Positions 55,621 to 64,000 of a DNA stretch of 64,000 nt are shown here, in pieces (the first letter of the stretch is position 1; each line of letters opens with the position of its first letter). The notes beneath the pieces were generated by a model. It had not been told where the DNA came from, searched no databases, and saw only the letters and a list, made by a program, of their open reading frames with translations. The position numbers were made by a program, and so were the translations under genes. This stretch comes from Cylindrodendrum hubeiense (taxonomy: Eukaryota; Ascomycota; Sordariomycetes; Hypocreales; Nectriaceae). The stretch covers positions 1 through 64,000 of the forward strand of contig JAANBB010000037.1 of assembly GCA_014621425.1 (NCBI GenBank), in the 5' to 3' direction.

Positions 55621-56673
55621 ATGACACTAAAATTCGTTGTCTTCTCCATAGCAGGCGCCCTGCTGCAGACACCGGCCGCGGCAGCAGGCTCAATCCCCAA
55701 ATATCTTATTACATTGTTGGTTCCAAGAGGACTTATCGCAGTTGTACCCGGCTAACTGACAGCAGTGGTGACTCGTATTCTCAAACCGGGTTCAATATAA
55801 GCGGCGAAACGCCGTCAGCGACAAACCCTATAGGCAATCCAACCTTTCCCGGATGGACTGCATCTGGTGGCGTAAACTGGGTTGGCAGTTTGGCGGCTGA
55901 AGTCAACACCTCTCTCACCTTGTCTTACAACTTTGCATACGGCGGTGCGACTGTCGATTCCGACATTGTGCCACCTTACGCAGACACGGTGATCAGCATG
56001 GATGGACAAGTCAAAATCTTTTTGGACTTCATCGACGAACACCCTGATCACGTGCCGTGGACTGAGTCGAATGCATTGGTGGGTGTATGGATCGGCGTCA
56101 ATGACGTAGGCAATTCCTACTATCAAGAAAACTCGACCCATGTCTTGAAAAAAGACGTAACTAGATATTTCGAGCTACTTCAAATACTCTACGACGCCGG
56201 GTTACGCAAATTTGCCTTGTTGAGCGTTCCTCGTAAGCCACCGCGACCTGTGCGGCTATCTCCGAGTTCCCAATTAATATTTCTATTAGCGACCAACCTA
56301 ACACCATTGATGCTACAACAAAATGACGAATCAAACACTCTTCTTGTTGCCTCCATTAAACTCTACAACAAACTACTGTCTGCTGGGTTCCGCTCCTTCA
56401 AAGCGGCCAACCCCGATATAATAGGCGAGGTCATCGACACATCTCAAGCATTCAATCGGGCAATCAAGAATCCCCGTGCATACGGGGCGCCCAATGCAAC
56501 TTGTTATAATGAAGATGGTGTATCATGTGTATGTATATTTTCCGGAAGTTTAAGAGAGTGAACTAACAACTTCATAGCTGTGGTTTAACGACTATCATCC
56601 TGGCATTGCTATCGAACGACTTGTAGCAGCGGATGTGGGGAAAGAGGTGAGGAAACGAAAGTTTGCCTGGTAA
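55621..56673 (+). CDS. Secreted SGNH/GDSL hydrolase, CE16-like acetylesterase
   Basis: Four exons: 55621-55715, 55766-56232, 56290-56528 and 56578-56673. They sum to 897 nt, giving 298 aa. The signal peptide is MTLKFVVFSIAGALLQTPAAA. Splicing of intron 1 creates FGDSYSQTGFN, the block I motif with the nucleophile Ser. Block III is WIGVNDVGN with the oxyanion Asn. The catalytic Asp-x-x-His comes from exon 4 as NDYHPG. This is the pattern of fungal CE16 acetylesterases, which remove acetyl groups from hemicellulose oligomers. Acetylated glucomannan is an expected partner substrate for the divergent mannanase. Confidence 0.88.
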
Positions 56674-57464
56674 AAGATACTTATGGCACCTGCTATTGTA
56701 AACTGCAAATTGTTGGTTGGCTATCAAGGTAAAACGACAATGAAAGGTGGGAGGGAAAGAGGAGAAGGGAGAGCAACATCAATTCTGGCTTCCTAAACTG
56801 ATCGATCTTGGTTTAGGGTAGGCCAGGAGCCAGCATTGAGGGGGCTCTCTTTGGTTCACACACATTGCTGTATCTACAGTTGCATTTATCTATAATCTAT
56901 ATGGTTTATCTAAAGGCTTTCAACCCACACATGCAAATACACAAGTTTATCGGGGTGGCTCAGTCTACGATAGCACTGCTAAGGATGTCATCAAGCCGGG
57001 CAAAGGAGAAAGGATGATGACCGGCTCTAGGTTCTTATTGTGGACCCAGTTTATTGCGTCTCACTTTGCTCCACTTGACTTGCAGCTGACAAATACAGAG
57101 GATTCGAATTTTAGTACTAGATAAGGAAAACGGAGGTTCTGCAGGCAGTAGAAACATTAACTAAAACAACATGAATAATTAAATTACATACGTGAGTACA
57201 AGACAAGGGAGATAAGTATCATAATGAGTGCCCCTTGGTACGAGGAGCTCGCTCCTATCTAATGAGCGCATACGAAGAGCTACGGCGTTGCGTCATTTTG
57301 TACCGAGTACGTTGGAGTGGATCCCCTATAGTGGAGCGCATCTAGCGCCTTACAAACAAAAGGCAAGCAGTGTGCTTACAGGAGATTCTTTTCGCCCACC
57401 AAGCAATTTCTTCCTCAAGGTGATCTGAATCTCTAAAGTCCTATATTTCCAAGACAACAACAAA
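56674..57464. other. intergenic, no gene seen
   Basis: Between two genes on the same strand. The 66-codon frame at 57228-57428 has no recognisable features. Confidence 0.55.
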
Positions 57465-58448
57465 ATGTCGAGCCCTTTGATCGTGTTGCCTCGGCCTCAG
57501 ACCGCAAAACCCGAGGACACGCAGTCGATATCAGCTCCATCTGAGGCTGCTTTTGTCGCTACTTTCGGTAACCTGCTCCCTCCAGCATCGTATCTGCGCA
57601 CCCAGAATGGAACAGCTGCGTATTACGAATTGCCACCCTCGTCCCCCCCACCCACCGACGGCACGACGCCGATTTCTCGTGTGCTTTTCGTGCACGGCGT
57701 CCAGACATCTGCAATCGGCCTGCAGCCAGTAGCAAGCGCGCTGTCTTCGCGATTTCCGCATGCGCAATGTGTACTGTTTGACCAGTGGGGTCACGGGCTC
57801 ACGGACACACCGCTTGCGGCGCATGATGCGGGGCTCTTTCACGCGTTGATCGAGGCCTTGATGGGACATCTTGGGTGGGAAGATGCCCATTTAGTTGGCT
57901 ATTCGTTTGGCGCAGCAACGACGGCAAGCTTTGCGGCTGCAAAGCCCGAACGTGTCTCGTCTATGGTACTGGTTGCTCCCGCGGGGTTCATCCGCAAGGC
58001 ACAATTTGACGAACTGCAAAGGAGCTACTTGCGTGGCGGTGAGGGGTTGGAGGAGCCGGCAAAAGCATGGGTGTTGGAGTTTTTGGAGGGGGGGGAGTTG
58101 GTCGTCCCTTCAGATTGGAAGGAGAGAGTTGGTCGGGGTGAAGTGGTTGCTGAGGCAGTTCGAGATTGGCAAATGAAGAACCATGAAGGGCACGCGGCGA
58201 GCGTGGTGGGTATTTTTAGAGACGGTGGGGTTATGGATACTGATGCTGAATTTGCCAAAGCGGCGAAAACGGGCAGGAAATATCTATGTATCCTAGGAGA
58301 GCTGGACGACCTGAGCAGTGTACAGGATCTACACAACGTTGGGATGCAGAATGTTGCTGTCATTCCGCAGGTTGGACATGGAGTTGTGAGAGAAAAGGTG
58401 CCAGAAGTCGCTCGTCTGATTGAGGATTTCTGGAACAAGCTCTCGTAG
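57465..58448 (+). CDS. Alpha/beta hydrolase fold protein
   Basis: A single-exon gene of 327 aa. VLFVHGVQTSAIG is the oxyanion-hole HG segment. DQWGHGLTD is the conserved strand-4 motif. The nucleophile elbow is VGYSFGAA (G-x-S-x-G). The acid is likely the Asp in GELDDLS and the His is in QVGHGVV near the C-terminus. No signal peptide. The family includes esterases, epoxide hydrolases and C-C hydrolases; the substrate cannot be assigned. Confidence 0.88.
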   Translation: MSSPLIVLPRPQTAKPEDTQSISAPSEAAFVATFGNLLPPASYLRTQNGTAAYYELPPSSPPPTDGTTPISRVLFVHGVQTSAIGLQPVASALSSRFPHAQCVLFDQWGHGLTDTPLAAHDAGLFHALIEALMGHLGWEDAHLVGYSFGAATTASFAAAKPERVSSMVLVAPAGFIRKAQFDELQRSYLRGGEGLEEPAKAWVLEFLEGGELVVPSDWKERVGRGEVVAEAVRDWQMKNHEGHAASVVGIFRDGGVMDTDAEFAKAAKTGRKYLCILGELDDLSSVQDLHNVGMQNVAVIPQVGHGVVREKVPEVARLIEDFWNKLS

Positions 58449-58808
58449 GCAAGATTGCTGGAAAGCAAGGCCAGAATCATACAGCAATTCAACAAGACTC
58501 ATTGAAGTGGACCTGGATTTTAATAGACCTTCTTTATTATTTGAAACTTATATCGTTCCATTGTATTAGCATAGGGGTTGTATCAGGCCATGTGAAATTG
58601 GAAACGATAAATCGGGTAAGAATTTTAGGATGAATCGAGGCTCATGGAACGTGATTGGGGATCCAGCGATAACATGAGAATCAATGCTTCGGGCAGTCCA
58701 GACTCCAATTACATGCCACACTACATAATTTACTTAATATGTCCTACTTGTCTATGTTTCTAAACTAGCTATCTCAAGAATGCCGTCGAAAAACTAACTA
58801 AAAATGCC
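58449..58808. other. convergent 3' gap, nothing recognised
   Basis: About 360 bp between stop codons. Confidence 0.6.
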
Positions 58809-61050
58809 CTAGCTTGATATCCCACCTGTATATACGGACCCATTCCTCTCCAACTGGATTTCGCTGGTCTGATTCTCATTATCGTCTGAGCTTTTAATGA
58901 TGTGGACAATATGAGGATCTGCAGCCGCATTGGCGACGTCTTGAAATGTCTTGTCTGGAAATGTTCCATGGCGTAAGAAGGACACCATGCCGACCACCAC
59001 AGCGGAGAAGACGATAAGATTTGCCAGACCATATGGAATGAAAAGAGATGTAAAGATACAACTGTACCTATTAACATCGTTCCAGTATGTTACTGACCTA
59101 GTAGTGTTGTACCTACCCGCATGGTTATGTTAGCCCTCCGTCAAGGTTAGAAGTGGGAAGTTTCCGTTGGGACTCACGTTAAGATCTCGTTATGCAATAA
59201 GCTCACTGTTAAGTTGAAGCTGAGTTCTTCAATCAAGTCTGCTAGTGTTCGATTTCTTGCAAAGGCCTTGTCTTGTAGTCGTTGGTCCGATATCTCGGTG
59301 TCATTCTCATACGTGTAAAGATGATAGGTGCTGCTGAAGTCAAAGTAGACGTCTAAGTCAACGCTACCTAGTAGACTTGTCTGTCGTATGGGGGATGGCC
59401 CCAAACTGGGCTAAGGTTTCCGGTTCCGTGTCGGCACCAGAGCCATGCTTTTTATACCAACCCAGTGAGCCGACCAACTGATCGGTCAAGACCCACATAA
59501 ATGCAGCATATGCATGATTCGCCATATCCGATATGTCACCCGGATTATCACTGGGGAAGCCGACTTCCTCGTTAACCTCATAGGAACCATGGACCTTCTG
59601 GATGCCACGATCCCACTCGAGGCGCAGGTCGTATGTCGCGTTATGCAACCGGCATACCTGCCACATCCTAGCACGACTACGATGCCCCGTACTATTGAAA
59701 ATGTACCGCTGGAAGGTCATCCATAGCTCGTTGGTCGCGATAGAGGGTCCTTGGTAGCGTGGCTGGGAGAGTGCTACTAGATCACCGGTGCTGTTGATTT
59801 CAGGGACAAAGCCAAAGTATCCGCTGTCAATTTGTTGGGCAATACCTTTGGGCATCGCCATGTGCTCCTGAAGGAGTCTGTCAATGAGGTTAACGGTGGT
59901 TTCATTGGCATCCTGACAATTGACAATTGGGCCATAGAAGTCGATGGGGTAGGCTGAATGATTAGACGGTGCCTTTATAGGTAGTATTTCGCCTCGAGAA
60001 GCGGTTGCGCTGGCTAGTAGAGCCATGATCGTTCTAGGCCCGGTGAAAATCCTGGCAGTATCGTCTACGAACTTGGTAGTGCTGCTGTTGTAGGGTGGAG
60101 AATAAGCAAATTCACTACCCGCTGAGCTATTTCCAATTGCGAGATATGGCACTTTCTCTTGAGATACGACTTTCTGTGTGCTCTTGTATACGATCAGAGC
60201 GGCCGGAGTGAAGAATGGCGGGAGGAGGAGACACCTTGACCAGGTATTAGTTCCTCTAATCAGTCTAGACATTGCGAACACGAGTACAGACCACGCGAAG
60301 AATGCCATGGTGGCTCCCAGCGGAAAGTTTCTGGACAGTTCCCGACTTAAAACAGAAGACGGAGAAGTGTCAGCGCTGAAAGCTTTGTTCAAGCCCTTTG
60401 CGGTCCACCTGCGGCTGTAGACAGCTTTCCAGAGCCACTGAGTGTACGATTTCCAGACACTGGTCGTGTGTGCCAGTTGGGCCAAAAATGCCAAAGCTGT
60501 GCCGAGGCTGTTATTCCGGCCTCCAGTCAGGATGAAGGAAGCTCTAGCGACAGCGCGATCGAGCTCACCGAAGGTTCTCCTCTTGTTGATACGAGTTTCC
60601 AACAATTTGATTGTTGAGACCTGCGTAGCATACACAATGACCTAGACTCAGACCAAATCCAATCAAGAAAAATAAAATCATGCTGATGGGAGAAGCCCAG
60701 CGGTGAAGATTGCGCGGTTGCCACAAGGTGATGGTGAAGCGTTGGAATCTCCGCGAAAGTTGGGTACCGTGGGACATGCGTCGGAACCTGCCACCGGGCG
60801 ACGGTAACATGAAAGCTCTAGGAGATGTCGGTGTCAACAAGTTTGGTCTCATAAGCGGGCTGGAGGCAGTCGAGTCAGAACCTGCTGCTGTTTCTGGATC
60901 CTGGTGACTGGCTGGAGCAATAATATTCATCTCCAGATCGACGGGGACGTCCGGTACACTAGTTTCAGCAACCATCATGTCCGCACCGACGTGAACGTCC
61001 CGTGAACCGTGAGGGGAATCCCTAGTTGTTGGATTTGTTTGATGCATCAT
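58809..61050 (-). CDS. Large fungal-specific multi-pass membrane protein of unknown function
   Basis: Four exons on the minus strand: 61050-60569, 60507-59458, 59405-59178 and 59067-58809. They sum to 2019 nt, giving 672 aa. A hydrophilic N-terminus of about 120 residues with Ser/Pro-rich stretches precedes a first TM (ISMILFFLIGFGLSLGH). Then come QQEENLRLGTALAFLAQLA and TQWLWKAV, a TM cluster to residue about 270, a long extracellular domain with many N-x-S/T sequons, and a final TM (LFIPYGLANLIVFSAVVVG). This layout matches a widespread fungal family often misnamed 'formylmethionine deformylase-like'; no enzyme motif is visible. The third intron region near 59406-59457 is the least certain. 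Confidence 0.8.
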
Positions 61051-62962
61051 CAGACGGCAAGCGCTGGCACAGAAAGCTAATAGTAAAAAAAGGGAGTGGT
61101 TTTATTACAAGAATCAAGGCGCGTACTTAATTACGCTTCTTCATTGCGGTGCGATTATAAATCCTGTCCGCCTTGTGAGGCTGTGCTAGATAAAACTGTA
61201 CCGGCTAAATGGTCTAGGACTGATAGCTGCCTCATATCTACACCCTGGCTAGCGTCACGATTCCATCACCTTCATCACCCTATCAATGTGGCAGTGCCCA
61301 TGTACGATATGCAGCTCCATAAACGCCTATAGGCCGCCGTTATGCTGAGCTGCAACCTTAACACATTATTTCAACACCTGCAGCACACTCGTTCTCGCTT
61401 ATGTTACGCCAGAGCCAGGAAGAACCTCAGCTTTGGGAGGCTAAGCAAACCACATGGTGAAAGAGACGGAGGAAGAGGCCAAAAGGGGTTACACGGCGCT
61501 TGGCAAAGCGGCGAAGCATGCAAGCAGCCAAAAGAGGATAGGGACTCGGTTTTTAACTTAGTAACTATCTTAAATGTATCTATCTTTATTACTGTACAAA
61601 GATGAATTAATTTTTGGAACTTGGATTCTAGCTTTGAGATAAAGATCTTTACTATTTAATATTGAGTATATAGTTAATTTCGTGTTTTAAATTGAAGGAC
61701 CAGCGTGTTGGCGATCCTTGGACCCACGATGAGGGATGCCTTCAACAAGGCATTCCTGCTTGTTGGATAGCTGGGATGCAAGCCCATTGGATGCGGACTG
61801 CCTTGTACAGGGATTTCTGGTCAGCTTCGACGTCATTGAATCAGGTCAATTAGTCAGTCATCGAGGGCCGCAACTTAGGATTGAGGCATCGCGATTGTGA
61901 TTGTCCGGGATCATCACCCTCGATCATCGGAATGATCTTCAGCATGACTTTCTAGGCAGCTCATTTACAGTATTTTTGGTCTATTTTCGGGGCGTTTTCT
62001 TGTGATCCGTTCGATCAAATGATACTGATAGATAGTATCGGTCAGGCTTGACTATCTTGTTCATTTTGAGAGTCCCCTATGTACGCTTTAACCCTCATTG
62101 CGGATGTATCGCTATTGTGCTGGCACCGCCACAATCAGACCACTTGTTTATGACTTGGTGGCCAGGGGTGACACATGATCTCTAGGAGCAGTCCTGCAGC
62201 ATATCCCGACGTTGAGCAAAAAATACCAGCTCGTGCTACCAGGAACTTAGGTGGGCGAAATGAGTCGATATACTCATTGCCAGCGTCGTGTGCCAGTGAG
62301 GACCTCCGCTAGGGAGTGGTGCTGGTGTGAAGCTTACCAAAATACAATTTTGTATCCAGTAGTCTGGAACAAAGGCGCAGAAAGACTCTGCATTAACAAA
62401 AATGCCCAGTCAAGCCAAATGCGCGACGATGGAACAAAGAAAATATACATCAAAGAGGATACCCCGGTCATCAGCAACACTGAGTATATTAATTCGCTGC
62501 TTACTAGGTTGACCCAAGCAGAGGCTGTCCTACTTGCAAACCTGAGATATCTACATGGCCACAAGCCCGGAATAAATCATATTCCGGGCAAAAGTCGTGG
62601 CCGTATTCCCTGCGCCATTTACATGGTTGCCTGATGAGGCTTATCAGTCAGTCACACGGCGCCAGCCCGGTGACAATGATTCGGCGGTTTACCGCCCAAT
62701 CTTCTACTCTCTCAGCTGGTGTGGGGATGAGTCAGCTGAAGTACCATTTCCAACTGTGTCTAGAATCAATGGCCTTTCCCATAGCCGGAGATGACACATA
62801 ATACCGCTGAATTCACCGTTTCCCCTCCGTTCCCTCACGCTGCCAGCGAGGCTCCATCACGGGCCCATATCGTCTTGTTCTATTGGCAATACGTGCATGC
62901 CTGCATGTACACCTCAGGCTGTCACCAAGCGGGTACTTGGCGGTGGCCGGCTCCCACGCAAG
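61051..62962. other. intergenic (1.9 kb) with LTR-like copy 4
   Basis: Open frames at 61096-61605 and 62251-62634 have no recognisable motif and I do not call them, although the second (containing KEDTPVISNTEY) could be a decayed gene. The repeat copy occupies 61706-62142. Confidence 0.45.
61706..62142 (-). mobile_element. LTR-like dispersed repeat, copy 4 (opposite strand)
   Basis: Read on the minus strand it starts TGGTCTGATTGTGGCGG and ends GCCAACA. It shares with copy 2, in order, a CGAT.C.TCCGCAAT block, GACTCTCAAAATGAACAAGA, GCCTGACCGATACTATC, CGCGAT.CCTCAATCCTA, and a TGACT.ACTAATTGACCT block. With copy 3 it shares CCAATGG.CTT.CATCC and the GGTCCAAGGA end. It appears less AT-shifted than the others. 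Confidence 0.72.
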
Positions 62963-64000
62963 ATGACCGACGCTTCCGAGGCCTGGGCAGCGGCTCGGAC
63001 GCATTTCCGCACCCTCGTAAACGCTGAACTTTCCCCTGGCATTAGAGAAGATATCAACAGGGCAGCTAAAACCCGGAATTCGTCAGAAAAGTCTCTTCGA
63101 TCCCCTACTGACAGAGAGCCTTTTCTTCGATATGGAGTTGCGAGCAAAATAGTCACCAAGGAAGCGTTGCACAATTTGGTTGCTGAAGAGGTTGTCACAT
63201 GGTCTGAAGAGCAAGAAGAAAGCTACTTATCGATGATACTTGGATCGCCAGGGCTACGCTGCATTTTGTTGACTGTTCTCTGCATCGGGGAACTCGAAAT
63301 GCTCATTCAGTTTGAAGAGTACTTCCTCAAACAGAGACAGAGCAAATCAGACCATGATCTGCCCTTCGACATGGACCTTGCCAAGAAGGTCTTTCACGAA
63401 AACGGCCCTCGATTCTTCAAGGCCCAGTTCATCTTCACTGCTGTCACCCTCACCGCTGGGACATATCGTGTCGGGTACCAAGCCTCCCGTTTATTGCCTT
63501 ACCTTGAGCAAACGGAGCTTGGAAAAGGTGCTCACGGAATTGTACACAAGGTTAAAATTGAACGTGGCCATTTCATCTTTCAACAGCCGAGGTCAAGGAA
63601 CATGGATGTGAGTAAAGCTTGTCGCATTCCTGTACGGCTTCCAGACATCCAGACTGACATGAACCCGAGCCTGTATTCTTGGCCAGGAAGGACTTCCGTC
63701 CGAATTTTGACTCATTTGAGTCTTTCAAAGCTGAGAGCCGCATACTCAAGAACTTCGTCAACTCTTCGAACTGTCCATCGAGCATCATGACATCGATATG
63801 CAGCATCGAGTACACCAGTCCCGAAAATGAGTTCCCCTTCTCCAGCATATTCTTCCCGGAGGCCAGATCCAACATTGACAAGTACATTAAAAACCATGAA
63901 AACGCCCCTAAAACGGACCTTCACTGCCTGCAAAATATCAAGCGCATGTTAGATGTTTGCAGAGGTCTAGTTTGGCTCGCCGAAAATCTTGTGTATGAGC
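62963..64000 (+). CDS. Protein kinase-like protein, 3' partial
   Basis: Exon 1 is 62963-63607 (start MTDASEAWAAARTH) and exon 2 runs from about 63670 out of the window. The first 190 residues are a helical region without known motifs. Then LGKGAHGIVHKVKI supplies the Gly-rich ATP loop. After the intron, PVFLARKDF gives the likely VAIK-type Lys. FKAESRILKNF would be the alphaC helix, where Glu pairs with the Lys. The catalytic loop lies beyond the window. The N-terminal extension is like that of fungal kinases with a prion/HeLo-like or other accessory domain, but I cannot assign it. Confidence 0.8.

Noticed and set aside
62251..62634. 127-codon frame between LTR-like copy 4 and the kinase
   Set aside because: No recognised motif and an antisense frame of similar length; too weak to call, noted only as a possible relic.
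1..64000. CRISPR arrays, bacterial operons or plasmid origins
   Set aside because: No regularly spaced repeats; genes have spliceosomal introns and fungal family content throughout.

Overview
The window is nuclear DNA of a filamentous ascomycete fungus (Pezizomycotina). The genes carry many short GT-AG introns of about 47-90 bp. The families are typical of moulds: Zn2Cys6 regulators, a CFEM/PTH11-like receptor, a secreted manganese-type lipoxygenase, an FlbA-like RGS protein, NmrA-like proteins and several MFS transporters. A Eurotiomycete such as Aspergillus or Penicillium is plausible but not proven. I rebuilt 25 genes. For the spliced ones I checked that exon lengths sum to a multiple of three; the ABC transporter and the kinase are cut by the window ends.

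Layout. 0-18 kb: the 3' part of an ABC-C transporter, a flavin monooxygenase, an ACS-family (Dal5-like) transporter divergent from a TauD-type dioxygenase, a lipoxygenase, and a CFEM/rhodopsin-type receptor. 18.8-33.6 kb: a run of seven genes (two NmrA-like proteins, an FAD amine oxidase, an MFS transporter, a saccharopine-dehydrogenase-like reductase, a C2HC+Zn2Cys6 regulator and an SDR). Six of them form three divergent pairs. There is no PKS, NRPS, terpene cyclase or prenyltransferase. 33.9-50 kb: an RGS/DEP signalling protein, a second SDR, a divergent pair of Zn2Cys6 regulators, a PHBH-type FAD monooxygenase and a second drug-efflux-type MFS transporter. 50-57 kb: secreted plant-cell-wall enzymes (GH28, GH5 mannanase, CE16-like esterase). 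57-64 kb: an alpha/beta hydrolase, a large fungal membrane protein and the 5' part of a protein kinase.

The most interesting signal is regulatory. The exact 10-mer CGGAGTTCCG (or its complement CGGAACTCCG), a CGG-N4-CCG site of the kind bound by Zn2Cys6 dimers, occurs at 21202, 24569, 29213 and 29238, with a one-position-pair variant at 32234. Three of the five sites lie in two of the divergent promoters. The variant lies in the promoter shared by the local Zn2Cys6 regulator and the SDR. This suggests an autoregulated oxidoreductase cluster built around amine oxidation and reduction without a classical backbone enzyme. A second candidate site, TGCGGCCGC, occurs twice upstream of the SDR at 37.8-39.0 kb and once in the promoter between the two Zn2Cys6 genes at 41.5-42.0 kb.

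Mobile DNA is represented by four diverged non-coding copies of an element of about 440 bp with TG...CA ends (probable solo LTRs), at 18.2, 21.4, 46.9 and 61.7 kb. A second repeat of about 220 bp occurs at 21.06 and 32.1 kb and carries the CGG-N4-CCG site.
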